Shown here: positions 47,095-56,398 of the stretch, piece after piece
Layout of the letters: every line of letters starts with the position of its first letter
Position numbering within the stretch: position 1 is the first letter of the stretch
Source: Bifidobacterium sp. ESL0704
Lineage (GTDB): Bacteria > Actinomycetota > Actinomycetes > Actinomycetales > Bifidobacteriaceae
Direction: 5' to 3'
NCBI RefSeq assembly: GCF_029392075.1
Contig: NZ_CP113929.1
Location: forward strand, 1-64,000
DNA length: 64,000 nucleotides
Notes under the pieces: generated by a model
What the model was told of the DNA's origin: nothing
The model's input: only the letters and a program-made list of their open reading frames with translations
The model's database searches: none
Translations under genes and position numbers: made by a program

Positions 47095-47922
47095 TCAGAA
47101 CGAAAGCACCTCGACCTTGCCGGTGTCGAGCTGATAGCGGGCGCCGACGATGGAGAGGCGTTGCGCGGCCAGCGCTTGCTGGATGACGGGCGAGCTGTCG
47201 ACCAAAGCCTCGATGGTGCGGGCGATGTGAACGCGCTCGAAATCGTCGGTATCGTTCAATGCGGCTTCCTGCGCGGCCAGAATGGAGGCGCCGACCGAGC
47301 GCACGAGCACGGATTCGGAGGCAGAGACCAGCTCCTCCATCTTGTCGAAGACGTCATCGGAATCGATGCCTGTGCGCGCCTGCGGGTCTTCGGCATCATC
47401 GGCATCATTGGCATCATCGGCATCATTGGCGGCCGGATCAACCATTTCGGAATCCGTCACCTCTGCAGCGAAGGCCGCACCCAAGTCGATCCCCGCTCCG
47501 GCAGCGAGCCCGTCAAGTTCCGCGACGGCACTCGCCACGGCCCCGCAATGCTGGTGCCCGAGCACCACCAGAACGCTTACTCCCAGATGGGTCACGGCGT
47601 ATTCCAGCGAGGCGATGACGGCATCGTCCAGCGTCTGTCCGGCGGTGCGCACGGTGAACATATCGCCCAAGCCCTGGTCGAAAATGATTTCCGGCGGCAC
47701 GCGCGAATCCGAGCAGGACAGCACGGCCGCATCCGGATGCTGCTCGTCGATGAGCGATTCACGGGTTTCACGATCTTGCCAAGGATGCTCGGCCTGCCCG
47801 GAAGCGAAACGGGAATTGCCTTGCAGCATGCGGCTCCAAGTGGCGTTGGCAGTGGATTCGGCAGAATTCGGGTCGTTGTCTTGTGATTTGGCAGCTTTGT
47901 TCGTTTCGTTGGCATCGGTCAT
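47095..47922 (-). CDS. Beta-class carbonic anhydrase
   Basis: 275 aa; interconverts CO2 and bicarbonate, here the likely bicarbonate supplier for PEP carboxylase. Zinc/catalytic residues: Cys70, Asp72, Arg74 in SCSDSRVPP, His123 and Cys126 in GHQHCGAV, all present. The segment FTVRTAGQTLDDAVIASLEYAV is family-typical. Odd: a 35-residue acidic insertion after about residue 150 made of D-A-N-D/D-A-D-D repeats, encoded by near-tandem GATGCC words. A charged 25-residue leader precedes the domain. AAGGAG sits seven bases before the ATG. Confidence 0.93.
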   Translation of the reverse strand: MTDANETNKAAKSQDNDPNSAESTANATWSRMLQGNSRFASGQAEHPWQDRETRESLIDEQHPDAAVLSCSDSRVPPEIIFDQGLGDMFTVRTAGQTLDDAVIASLEYAVTHLGVSVLVVLGHQHCGAVASAVAELDGLAAGAGIDLGAAFAAEVTDSEMVDPAANDADDANDADDAEDPQARTGIDSDDVFDKMEELVSASESVLVRSVGASILAAQEAALNDTDDFERVHIARTIEALVDSSPVIQQALAAQRLSIVGARYQLDTGKVEVLSF

Positions 47923-48407
47923 GTCGTTCTCCTTGACGTACCGGCGTAGAAGCGCAGGTGCGCCCCGCCTTCTTCAGGATTTTACCCCGTTGCGTTGAAC
48001 GTCGGTCATCGTTCGGCGCGAGCGGTGTGCTGTAGGGCTGTCCGGTTTCGTGTCATCGAAGGTTGCGATAAAATCGCACAAAACAAATGTTAATAATCAG
48101 GAATTTTTATTGCATAATTAGTGGGAATTAGTCTAATTGCTGATCCTTTGTTTGCTGCGGTCAGGCCAAGGGGCCGTAATTTATTGCGGTTCACGAAAAG
48201 AAGTGCCTTCAGGCGCATGCGAACTGCCGATCTTGCTGTTTTCGGCGTTACGATAATATGGTCGCAACGACGAAAGGTTCCATAGGCGCTCCTGTAGGGT
48301 GCTGGATTATTGTCACAAACGTTCGTGAAGAGCGTCAGGCGGAATCATGACGGCCAGAGTCGCTCGTAGACATGTATGGCATTTTCGAGGTTAAAGGGGT
48401 ACAAATT
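47923..48407 (+). promoter_or_regulatory. Upstream region of ahpC with palindrome
   Basis: 485 bp, no gene seen. A perfect palindrome AATTAGTCTAATT lies at 48126-48138 within an AT-rich patch (48080-48145). It is a candidate operator for a redox regulator; position is the only support. Confidence 0.35.
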
Positions 48408-48971
48408 ATGACCATGCTTCAGCATGAATTGACCGATTTCACGGCCAATATCTATCAGGACAACAAATTCAGCAAGCTCACCAAGGCGGATGTGCTCGGC
48501 CACTGGTCCCTGATTTTCTTCTATCCGAACGATTTCAGCTTCGTCTGCCCCACCGAGCTCGAGGATCTCGCCGATCACTACGACGAGTTCAAGAAGGCCG
48601 GCTGCGAGATTTACGGCGTCTCCCACGACACCGAGTTCGTTCACAAGGCTTGGCACGAGGCCAACGACAAGATCGCGAAGATTCAGTTCCCGATGGTCGC
48701 CGATCCGACCAACACGCTTTCTCGCGATCTCGACAGCTATGACCCGGTCAACGGCCAGGCCGAGCGTGGCGACTTCATCCTGAGCCCCGAAGGCAAGGTC
48801 GTGGCCTACGAGGTCATCTCCTCCAACGTCGGCCGCAACGCCGAAGAGATTCTGCGTCGCGTCGAGGCTTCGCAGTTCGTGTATGAGCACGGCGATCAGG
48901 TTTGCCCCGCGAAGTGGGAGCCGGGTGATGAAACCATCGCCCCGAGCCTCGATCTCGTCGGTCAGCTCTGA
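48408..48971 (+). CDS. ahpC: Alkyl hydroperoxide reductase C (2-Cys peroxiredoxin)
   Basis: 187 aa, the typical AhpC length. The peroxidatic cysteine is in FSFVCPTELEDLAD, and the resolving cysteine in GDQVCPAKW near the C-terminus. Also YGVSHDTEFVHKAWHE and FPMVADPTNTLSRD. It reduces H2O2 and organic peroxides and is recycled by an AhpF-like reductase, encoded just downstream (49170). The ATG at 48408 is chosen because AAAGGGG stands at 48393-48399; the frame opens 36 bp earlier. It matters in organisms of this group that usually lack catalase. Confidence 0.95.
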   Translation: MTMLQHELTDFTANIYQDNKFSKLTKADVLGHWSLIFFYPNDFSFVCPTELEDLADHYDEFKKAGCEIYGVSHDTEFVHKAWHEANDKIAKIQFPMVADPTNTLSRDLDSYDPVNGQAERGDFILSPEGKVVAYEVISSNVGRNAEEILRRVEASQFVYEHGDQVCPAKWEPGDETIAPSLDLVGQL

Positions 48972-48978
48972 TCTTAGG

Positions 48979-49080
48979 CGGAGTTGCCTGTATTTTTGGG
49001 TTGCGTCATATTTGGGCCTCTGAGAAAGGGACAGGCCAAAATATGACGCAAAACTACAGGTTCCGCCATTTTGTGACGCT
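48979..49080. repeat. Hairpin between ahpC and trxB fusion gene
   Basis: TTGCGTCATATTTGGGCCT (49001-49019) pairs with 49033-49051 with one mismatch. Outer segments (GGCGGA..CCTGTA with TACAGG..TCCGCC) extend it to about 48979-49066. It contains the same GCGTC/GACGC core (42 bp apart) as the 62-bp arrays. It may partly terminate ahpC. Confidence 0.65.
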
Positions 49081-49169
49081 GGCGCGATGATATGCGACGG
49101 TAGCGGCGCACGAAGTCCGTATGGGGATTGCGCCGATGTGCGGATGCAGGTACTGATATAAAGGAAATT

Positions 49170-50981
49170 ATGAAGCAGCAAGACGATTTGTACGATGTAG
49201 TGGTGATCGGCGGGGGCCCGGCTGGCCTGACTGCTGGTCTTTATCTTGCGCGTGCACGGTACCGTGTGCTCATTCTTGAGAAGGAAGAGTACGGTGGCCA
49301 GATCAACATCACCAATGAAGTGGTCAACTATCCTGGCATCGCCAAGACGGACGGCCGGTCATTGACCGAAACCATGCGTCAGCAAGCCGAGGATTTCGGT
49401 GCCGAATTCATGGCAGCCGATGCCACCGGACTTGACGTTAAAGGCGATATCAAGACCGTGCATACCAACCGCGGCGACCTCAAAACGTTCGGTATTCTCG
49501 TAGCTACCGGCGCAAATCCGCGCAAAATCGGCTTCCAGGGTGAGGCCGAGTACGCTGGTCGCGGCATTTCCTATTGTGCGACATGCGACGGCGAATTCTT
49601 CAACGATATGGAAGTCATCGTCGTTGGCGGCGGCTTCTCCGCGGCCGAGGAATCCGTATTCCTCACCAAATACGCCAGCAAGGTCACCATTCTGGCGCGC
49701 GATGACGATTTCACTTGCGACGCCTCCGTTTCCAACGAGGCCAAGAACGATCCCAACATCGAAATTCACTTCAACACCGAGATGAAGTCGGTTTCCGCCG
49801 GTGAAGGCGGTCTGGTCAGCGCCGTGTTCCACAACCGCAAAACCGGTGAGGACATCGAATGGAAACCGACCAAGAGCAAGAACTTCGGTGTTTTCGTCTT
49901 TGCGGGGTATGTGCCGCAAACCGAGATTCTCAAAGGCGTCATCGACCTTGACGACTACGGGTATGTCATCACGCACGATTATCTCGAAACCTCCGCCGCC
50001 GGGGTGTATGCCGCCGGCGATCTGCGCGAGAAGAACCTGCGTCAGGTGGTCACCGCCGTTTCCGACGGTGCCGTTGCAGGTGTGGAGCTTGAGCGTTATG
50101 CCAAGGACCTCAGCGAGAAGACCGGCCTTGTGCCGCCTCGCCCGACTAGCTCGAATTACGAACGGCGTGAAGCCGAGCAAGCGAGGAAAGCCGCCAATTC
50201 CGGTACTTCCCCGGCTCCGGCCGCCGCTTCCGATGCTACCGGCGCTCAGGCCGCCGGACCGGTCAAGACCTCCGGGTTCTTTGACGACGCCATTCGCAAA
50301 CAGCTCGATGTGGTCTTCGGCCGCATGAGCCGGCCGCTGGTGCTTGAGCTTTCGCTTGACAAAACCAAGCTTTCGCAGGAGCTCAAAGGCTTCATCGGCG
50401 AGCTGGTCGGCTTAAGCGGGGGCAAGCTTACTTCCGTCGTGGCTTCCGAGCCTGGTGAGGACGAAGAGGACGCCGAAGGCCGCGCCAAGTTCGACGTCGA
50501 AGCAGTGATGCCGATGGCCCGTCCCTGCGTTCGCCTGTGCAAGGTGGGAGACGACGGCAAGCCGCAACCTACCGGACTTGCGTTCCACGGCGTCCCCAGT
50601 GGCCATGAGTTCAACTCGTTCGTTCTAGCGCTGTACAACGCGGCCGGCCCCGGTCAGTCCGTTGACAACGATACCCAGCAGCGCATCGATACGTTGGGCT
50701 CTGACGGCGGTTCTGCCGATGTGATGGTCCTCGTCTCGCTGACTTGCACGATGTGCCCGACCACGGTGCTTTCCGCGCAGCGCATTGCCGCCGATAACCC
50801 GAAGGTGCGGGCCGAAGCATACGACATCTCGCATTTCCCCGAGCTGCAGAAGCGGTACGGTGCGATGAGCGTGCCCTGCATCGTCGTCAACAAGACCGCT
50901 GCCGACGGCACGACCGCTCAAAAGGTCGAGTTCGGCAAGAAGTCGGTCCCGCAAATGCTCGATCTCATTAACGAGGCTTAG
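49170..50981 (+). CDS. Thioredoxin reductase-glutaredoxin fusion (AhpF-like)
   Basis: 604 aa. Residues 1-315 form a thioredoxin-reductase unit: FAD motif VVVIGGGPAGLTAG (10-23), redox pair C136-A-T-C139 in SYCATCDGEF, NAD(P) motif VVGGGFSAAEE and AAGDLREKNLRQVVTA. An Ala/Pro-rich linker follows, then a two-fold thioredoxin-like region with C527-T-M-C530 and cis-Pro VPC. It resembles AhpF with the domain order swapped. Placed after ahpC, it is the probable electron donor to AhpC from NAD(P)H. ATG 49170 has AAAGGA upstream; the longer frame from 49128 lacks this. Confidence 0.93.
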   Translation: MKQQDDLYDVVVIGGGPAGLTAGLYLARARYRVLILEKEEYGGQINITNEVVNYPGIAKTDGRSLTETMRQQAEDFGAEFMAADATGLDVKGDIKTVHTNRGDLKTFGILVATGANPRKIGFQGEAEYAGRGISYCATCDGEFFNDMEVIVVGGGFSAAEESVFLTKYASKVTILARDDDFTCDASVSNEAKNDPNIEIHFNTEMKSVSAGEGGLVSAVFHNRKTGEDIEWKPTKSKNFGVFVFAGYVPQTEILKGVIDLDDYGYVITHDYLETSAAGVYAAGDLREKNLRQVVTAVSDGAVAGVELERYAKDLSEKTGLVPPRPTSSNYERREAEQARKAANSGTSPAPAAASDATGAQAAGPVKTSGFFDDAIRKQLDVVFGRMSRPLVLELSLDKTKLSQELKGFIGELVGLSGGKLTSVVASEPGEDEEDAEGRAKFDVEAVMPMARPCVRLCKVGDDGKPQPTGLAFHGVPSGHEFNSFVLALYNAAGPGQSVDNDTQQRIDTLGSDGGSADVMVLVSLTCTMCPTTVLSAQRIAADNPKVRAEAYDISHFPELQKRYGAMSVPCIVVNKTAADGTTAQKVEFGKKSVPQMLDLINEA

Positions 50982-51008
50982 AGCGTAAGGCGCCGAGTCC
51001 CTCTTCTC

Positions 51009-51044
51009 AAGGCCTCCCCGGATGATTCCGGTGGAGGTCTTTTA
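51009..51044 (+). terminator. Terminator after the trxB fusion
   Basis: GGCCTCC-CCGG pairs with CCGG-T-GGAGGTC, followed by TTTTATG. The T-run overlaps the first unit of the 23-bp repeat. Confidence 0.8.
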
Positions 51045-51180
51045 TGTTAATTGTGGAGTAGGGTTTATGTTAATTGGGTGGTAGCTCCTATGTTAATTGT
51101 GGAATAGACTTTATGTTAATTGTGGAGTAGAGTTTATGTTAATTGGGTAATAGACCTTATGTTAATTGTGGAATAGACAG
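51043..51180. repeat. Six 23-bp tandem repeats before the DUF4143 gene
   Basis: TATGTTAATTG starts at 51043, 51066, 51089, 51112, 51135 and 51158, exactly 23 bp apart. The second half varies (TGGAGTAG, GGTGGTAG, TGGAATAG). The array fills the space from terminator to the ATPase gene, where its promoter must lie, so the units may be regulator sites. Confidence 0.9.
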
Positions 51181-51206
51181 TGATAATCGTTGGGAATAGG
51201 CCGATT

Positions 51207-52397
51207 ATGAGTACAGTCAATACGAAGATGGTTCCTCGAAGAATCACGACAAAAATGCGGGAGCTGGCTGGGCAGTTTCCTGTCATTTCGCTTACCGGTG
51301 CCCGGCAGACCGGTAAAACCACTTTGCTACGCGAAGTATTCAGTGATTACACCTACGTTTCGCTTGAAAATCCGAAAGTAAGAGCACTTGCTGAAACCGA
51401 TCCCGATACCTTCTTCAAGCAGTATGGTAATCATGTCGTTTTTGACGAGGCGCAGCGCGTACCGGAACTGTTTTCATATCTTCAAGGCATTGTCGATGAG
51501 CGCCGTCAGAAGCCGGGACAATTCATCCTTTCCGGTTCGCAGAATTTCCTTTTGACGAAGTCCATTTCGCAATCTCTCGCCGGCCGCGTAGCGTTGCTTT
51601 ACCTGATGCCGTTTTCACGAACGGAGCTCAAGGATGTAGGCAGAAAACCTGGGGCGATGGACGAATGGATGTGGCGGGGCGGGTATCCTCGACTTTACGA
51701 TTCCAAAATCAAGCCCGCCGATTATTTCCCGAACTATATCAACACCTACCTTGAACGAGATGTTCGTGCCGAACTCGGTGTGCGCAAGCTGGCGGCATTT
51801 GAGAACTTTTTGGTGCAATGTGCGGTGCGGGACGGTGAGCTGCTCAATTACACGGCGTTGGCCAAGGCCTGCAAGATCGACAGAAAAACGGTGGAAGACT
51901 GGCTTTCCGTGCTTGAATCCAGCTTCATTGTCTATCGGCTATACCCGTATTACAAGAATTATGGTAAGAGATTGGTCAAGACTCCGAAACTCTATTTTTA
52001 CGACACTGGGTTAGCTGCTTACCTGTTGGGTATTGAGTCGCCGGAAAGCCTTACGTTGAGCAAGTACCGCGGGCCTCTGTTTGAGAATACGGTGATCAAT
52101 GCAGTCGCCAAGGAATATTATGTGCATGGCCGCAAGCCGACTCTCTATTTCTGGCGCGACACCAACCAGAAGGAAGTTGACCTGATTATCGAAAAGGGCG
52201 GTGAAGTCCAGTACCTAGTAGAGGTCAAGGCTTCTGCCACTTATGATTTGCACGCCTTTACAAGGGTCGATGAACTGGGTGAAACCATTGGCCTGCCCAC
52301 CGATCGGCGCATCGTTGTCTACGGCGGCGACCAGGCCCTCAACACCCGTTTCGGCCGTCTTCTTACGCTTGACGATGTCGCTCAGCTTGTGGTGTGA
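51207..52397 (+). CDS. AAA+ ATPase with DUF4143 domain
   Basis: 396 aa from ATG 51207 (a GTG at 51180 is possible). N-terminal AAA_14-type ATPase with Walker A TGARQTGKTTLL, Walker B NHVVFDEAQRVPEL and SGSQNFLL. The C-terminal DUF4143 part (from about residue 180) has TYLERDVRAELGVRKLAAFENFL, KLYFYDTGLAAYLLGI, GPLFENTVINAV and a nuclease-like FWRDTNQKEVDLIIEKGGEVQYLVEVKAS (both quoted in part), which resembles the restriction-enzyme-like fold of the family. The biological role is unknown. It is probably a standalone gene. Confidence 0.88.
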   Translation: MSTVNTKMVPRRITTKMRELAGQFPVISLTGARQTGKTTLLREVFSDYTYVSLENPKVRALAETDPDTFFKQYGNHVVFDEAQRVPELFSYLQGIVDERRQKPGQFILSGSQNFLLTKSISQSLAGRVALLYLMPFSRTELKDVGRKPGAMDEWMWRGGYPRLYDSKIKPADYFPNYINTYLERDVRAELGVRKLAAFENFLVQCAVRDGELLNYTALAKACKIDRKTVEDWLSVLESSFIVYRLYPYYKNYGKRLVKTPKLYFYDTGLAAYLLGIESPESLTLSKYRGPLFENTVINAVAKEYYVHGRKPTLYFWRDTNQKEVDLIIEKGGEVQYLVEVKASATYDLHAFTRVDELGETIGLPTDRRIVVYGGDQALNTRFGRLLTLDDVAQLVV

Positions 52398-52621
52398 AAC
52401 ATCACAAGTTACGGTTGCGTACACGCTTTCACAGCACTTTTAAGCTATTTACTGCACACTTTCACTGCTGTTGAGGTCGTTTACTTACACATTTTCACTG
52501 GTTTTGATAGCTGGTTCTGACAGAGGTCTCAAAGAAAAGGATCATCAATGTCGATTTTGGTAGTTTTTGTACTTTAAAACAGATGGATTGTCTTTCTATT
52601 CATCAATTTCGAGTAAATACG

Positions 52622-52677
52622 ACGAAGCCTCGCCGGAATCCTTAAAAATCGGGATTGCCGGCAAGGCTTCGTTTTAC
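52622..52677 (+). terminator. Terminator between the DUF4143 gene and ppc
   Basis: ACGAAGCCTCGCCGGAATCC (52622-52641) pairs with 52651-52672 with small mismatches, followed by TTTTACC on the plus strand. The remaining spacer (52398-52620) contains two diverged copies of a CACTTTCACTG-TTTACT sequence and no gene. Confidence 0.7.
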
Positions 52678-52694
52678 CGCTTATCGGCTGCGAA

Positions 52695-55562
52695 TCAGCC
52701 GGTGTTCTGCAGGCCGGCGGCTACTCCGGAAACCGTGCAGAGGATGAGGTAGGTGAAGCCTCCGCGCTGTTGGTCGCGGGCCAGCTCCTCGTTGTCCGTC
52801 TTCTTGGGCGCAACGGCGCTCGCATCGGCAGCGGCCTTGCCGTTGGCCTTTGCCTTGGCGGTCTCGGCGTCCTGCTTCTTCTGCAGTTCACGCTGGCTGC
52901 GCAGGGCAAGCACCTGGATGACGGAAAGGATGTCGACGTACGGCGAACGCACGCGCACGGCCTGGCCGAGCACATGACGGTGCTGCAGCGGCCAATCGTC
53001 GCCGACGATGGCGAGCACCCACTTGCGGGTGAGCTCCATTTCGTTCAGGACCTTGTCGCGCAGGTCATCGCGGTCGCCCAGCGCCAGATACATCTTGGCG
53101 ATGCGTTCGTCGGTCTTGGCCAGCGACATCTCGATGTTGTCGATGAACGTGGAGAACATCGGCAGCTCCTTGTAGGCGCCGCGCAGGGTCTCAAGGTCGC
53201 CGAACTCCTCGCATGCCGAGCCGAGGCCGTACCAGGCGGCCAGGTTGATGCGTGCCTGGGCCCAGGAGAAGACCCACGGAATCGTGCGAAGGTCGTCGAG
53301 CGACTTGGCGCCGAGACCGCGCTTGGCCGGGCGTGAGCCGATCGGCAGCAGGCCGATTTCGGTCAGCGGGGTCACCGTGGAGAACCAAGGTGTGAAATCA
53401 GGCGTATTGAGCAGGTCAAGGAAGCGCTTGTGCGCGGATTCGTCGAGCTTCTGCGTCATCGGCGCGTACTTCTCGGTCATCTCAGTGGTGCGCTTCTCAA
53501 CGCTCGGGGCGGATTGCAGAAGCGTCGCCGCAGCCACGGACTCGACGTGGCGGATGGCCAGCGCCTGATTGCCGTAGCGAGCGAAAATGCTCTCGCCCTG
53601 TTCGGTGAGCTTGAAGCGGCAGTTGACGGAACCGGCTGGCTGCGCAAGCACCGCACGGTTCGCTGGGCCGCCGCCACGACCGACAGCGCCGCCGCGCCCG
53701 TGGAAGAGCGTCAGGTCGATATCGTGCTCCTTGGCCCATTGCGCGATGCGCCATTGCGCCGAATGCAGCGCGAGCGTAGCGGTGGTGGGGCCGGCGTCCT
53801 TGGAAGAATCCGAGTAGCCAAGCATGACCTCGAGCTTGCCGCCGGTGGCCTTCAGGCGGGCCTGCACCTCGGGGATCTTGATCATTTCGTCAAGTACGTC
53901 GACGCAGTTGCGCAGATCCTGCAGCTGTTCGAACAGCGGGATGACGTCGATGGTCGGCACATCCTCGGGGTTCGAGAATGCCATGCGGTTGAGCTCGTAG
54001 ACGTCGCGGATGTTCTGCGCGGACTTGGTGAACGAGATGATGTAGCGGCGGGCGGCCTTCTGGCCGTTGCGCTTCTGGATGGCGCCGAGTGCGCGGAAGG
54101 TGTCGAGCACCTCGTGGGTCATCGGCTGCAGTTCGCCGCGTTCGCCATGCAGGCCGTGCTCGCGGATATCCTCCAGGGCGCGGGAATGGACGAGTGAATG
54201 CTGGCGGAACTCCGTCTCGACGAGGTGGAATCCGAAGGTCTGCGCCTTCCAGATGACGTCCTGCACCGGACCGTAAGCCGCGCGCTTGTCGCCGGCAGCC
54301 GCCAGCGAACGCTGCACGATCTTGAGGTCGGCGATGAAGTCATCGCAGTTCTTGTACATCAGGTCGGCATCGCGCACAATAGTGTAATGCAAGCGGTCGG
54401 CCATGACCAGCATGACCGCGCGATGCAGCTCGTGCGAGGAAGTGGAGGCGGCCTTGTCGGTCAGGCGCTCGCTCATTTCCTTCTGGTGACTCCAAAGATT
54501 GACGAGTTCGTCGCTCGGGGGTGTTGTGACGGCTTCCATCGTCAGGTTCGTGCCGGCGGTGCGGGTCGCCTTTTCCAGCGCTTCGATGGCGTGGTCGCTG
54601 AACTTGCGGGCCACGGCGCGGCTGACCTTGGCGGTGACGTTCGGGTTGCCGTCGCGATCGGTGCCGATCCAGGAACCGGGATGGAAGAATGCGGGGCATT
54701 GCGGCTCCGAGATTCCGGCCTGGTCGCCAAGGATCCAATCGTCGAAACGGCGATAGACCTGTGGAATGGTTTCGAAAAGCGTGTTGTCGAAAATGTCGAT
54801 GATGGTGTCGGCTTCCTCGACGGGTGTCGGCTTCTTGGCGCCGATCGGCGAGGTGCGGAAGAGCGCGTCAATCTCGTTATACAGACGACGGTAGTTTTCC
54901 TTCTTGTCGGACCCGCCCAGCAGCTTGCCGGCGCCCAGAAGCGTAGCGATTCTGCGGATCTTTCCTTCGACGGCCTTGCGACGCGCTTCGGTGGGGTGGG
55001 CGGTGAAGACGGGGTGGAACTCGAGTTTGTTCAGAAGCTCCTTGGCCTTTGCCGGGCCCATTTCGCCGATGAGCTGATGGTAGGCGCCGGTCAGTTCGTT
55101 GACGGGATCGGTCGCCGCGTCTTCGCCCACATTCGCCTCGCGCTTATGAAGCACCGAAACGCGGTAATTCTCCTCGCAGAGATTCGCCAGATGGAAGTAG
55201 GTGGTGAGCGCTCGCGCGAGCAGTTGCGCTTCGTGGACATTCAGGGCGTCGATGACCTTTTCGGCTTTTTCGAGGTTGTCTTCCTTGGGCTTTTCCTTGC
55301 CGATGGTTTCCGCGTAGTGTTCGGCACTCGCCTTGACGGCGTAGTCGCGTACGGTGTCGAACGTGGAAAGCAGATTCTTGTCGTACTCCCCCAGCACGGT
55401 GCGCAAAATCTCAAGGCAGAGTGCAAGGTCGTCTTTGAGCGACTGGGGAAGATCACGTTCCTCGGGGCCTTTGGTCCCGACTCCGGAAGTGAACAGTGCG
55501 GCATCAGGCTGCGTGATCGGTTGATTGTTGGCTGGCTTGTTGTTTTTGGTACTTGTAGCCAT
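52695..55562 (-). CDS. ppc: Phosphoenolpyruvate carboxylase
   Basis: 955 aa, full family length. Makes oxaloacetate from PEP and bicarbonate, the main anaplerotic step in bifidobacteria. Motifs: VFTAHPTEARRKAV (catalytic His), GYSDSSKDAG, the glycine-rich LFHGRGGAVGRGGGP and the C-terminal end in QNTG that closes the active site. Insertions: a hydrophilic 35-residue N-terminus and an Ala/Lys-rich stretch near residue 910. AAGGAGGT before the ATG is an excellent ribosome site, fitting high expression. Confidence 0.97.
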   Translation of the reverse strand: MATSTKNNKPANNQPITQPDAALFTSGVGTKGPEERDLPQSLKDDLALCLEILRTVLGEYDKNLLSTFDTVRDYAVKASAEHYAETIGKEKPKEDNLEKAEKVIDALNVHEAQLLARALTTYFHLANLCEENYRVSVLHKREANVGEDAATDPVNELTGAYHQLIGEMGPAKAKELLNKLEFHPVFTAHPTEARRKAVEGKIRRIATLLGAGKLLGGSDKKENYRRLYNEIDALFRTSPIGAKKPTPVEEADTIIDIFDNTLFETIPQVYRRFDDWILGDQAGISEPQCPAFFHPGSWIGTDRDGNPNVTAKVSRAVARKFSDHAIEALEKATRTAGTNLTMEAVTTPPSDELVNLWSHQKEMSERLTDKAASTSSHELHRAVMLVMADRLHYTIVRDADLMYKNCDDFIADLKIVQRSLAAAGDKRAAYGPVQDVIWKAQTFGFHLVETEFRQHSLVHSRALEDIREHGLHGERGELQPMTHEVLDTFRALGAIQKRNGQKAARRYIISFTKSAQNIRDVYELNRMAFSNPEDVPTIDVIPLFEQLQDLRNCVDVLDEMIKIPEVQARLKATGGKLEVMLGYSDSSKDAGPTTATLALHSAQWRIAQWAKEHDIDLTLFHGRGGAVGRGGGPANRAVLAQPAGSVNCRFKLTEQGESIFARYGNQALAIRHVESVAAATLLQSAPSVEKRTTEMTEKYAPMTQKLDESAHKRFLDLLNTPDFTPWFSTVTPLTEIGLLPIGSRPAKRGLGAKSLDDLRTIPWVFSWAQARINLAAWYGLGSACEEFGDLETLRGAYKELPMFSTFIDNIEMSLAKTDERIAKMYLALGDRDDLRDKVLNEMELTRKWVLAIVGDDWPLQHRHVLGQAVRVRSPYVDILSVIQVLALRSQRELQKKQDAETAKAKANGKAAADASAVAPKKTDNEELARDQQRGGFTYLILCTVSGVAAGLQNTG

Positions 55563-55764
55563 TCAGACCTCCTTCAAACCAAGTTCCGGTTGTTCGGTCT
55601 GTCGGCATTCCGCGGCTCCTCCGCAGTTGTGGTGCCATCTGTTGCGAACCCAAAGCCATTGCTTGGCGAGTACGCTTTGATTGTAGGGTGACCTAATCGA
55701 CATTTATGTAACAAAAACGAGTGAAGGCCGTATTTTGGACGAAGAAGTATGCGATATGGATTGC

Positions 55765-56355
55765 CTACTTGGTAATGGGAACGCCGCCGTCGCCGATATC
55801 GCCTTGGACTATGAAGCGGATGGAATCGGCGATGGCGTTGAACTCCAGAGCTCCGGCTGGTAGATGACTGGTGGGGCACACACAGTTGAGCAGAGCCTCC
55901 CGGTCGTCATTCGGCAGTAGCAACGTGCACGCGAACCAGTCTTCGTGTGGTGTGGCGAATGTATAGCGAATCATCCCGATAGGTTGCTCGTCGGCGTTCG
56001 TTAGTTTCTTGGTTGCGATTTGAGCATTGGCAACGAGCGGCAGACTCCGGGCTATGGCTTGGAAGCATTCATCAAGATGCTCGTTGAGCTTGTCGGGTTC
56101 CCATGCTCGATTTTCGGTGATTCCGAAGAGGTATGCTCCACTGTCGTCCATGAATCTGGAATCGTTGCTCGTAGTCACGGATTTGCTTGTCTTGTCTCTA
56201 TCCGCATCTGTTGCGTCGGCTGACAGGGTTTCGAGAATCTGCACCAATTTTTGACCGTTTGGCGCATCTGAGCCGTTTGCTTCGTTCCACGGGTGGTAGC
56301 TTTCTGGCAATGTGATTTCGACGGTGCCGTTGAATATGGTGAATCGGTTGTTCAT
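55765..56355 (-). CDS. Hypothetical soluble protein, last gene of the lipoprotein operon
   Basis: 196 aa. It starts MNNRFTIFNGTVEITLPESYHPWNE and continues in an alternating beta/alpha pattern ending IADSIRFIVQGDIGDGGVPITK; there is no signal peptide or membrane segment. I recognise no family; the opening resembles the DUF1795/PspA-like small domains only loosely. Its ATG overlaps the stop of a 15-codon remnant of a lipoprotein gene (ATGA), with AAGGAG in that remnant as ribosome site. It is probably co-transcribed with the genes upstream (56403-58699). An immunity-type role is a guess. Confidence 0.65.
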   Translation of the reverse strand: MNNRFTIFNGTVEITLPESYHPWNEANGSDAPNGQKLVQILETLSADATDADRDKTSKSVTTSNDSRFMDDSGAYLFGITENRAWEPDKLNEHLDECFQAIARSLPLVANAQIATKKLTNADEQPIGMIRYTFATPHEDWFACTLLLPNDDREALLNCVCPTSHLPAGALEFNAIADSIRFIVQGDIGDGGVPITK

Positions 56356-56398
56356 CTTGCTCCTTGTGCCCGGGTTGTTGGTGTCGTGTTGTGTCGCA
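56351..56398 (-). pseudogene. Decayed third lipoprotein gene, 15 codons left
   Basis: An ATG at 56398 opens MRHNTTPTTRA, the same first 11 residues as the complete gene at 57020, then QGAR and a stop overlapping the next gene's start. Upstream it lies in the 172-bp repeat (56366-56537 / 56987-57158). It appears left by deletion of a third tandem copy, and now works at most as a leader peptide. Confidence 0.8.
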
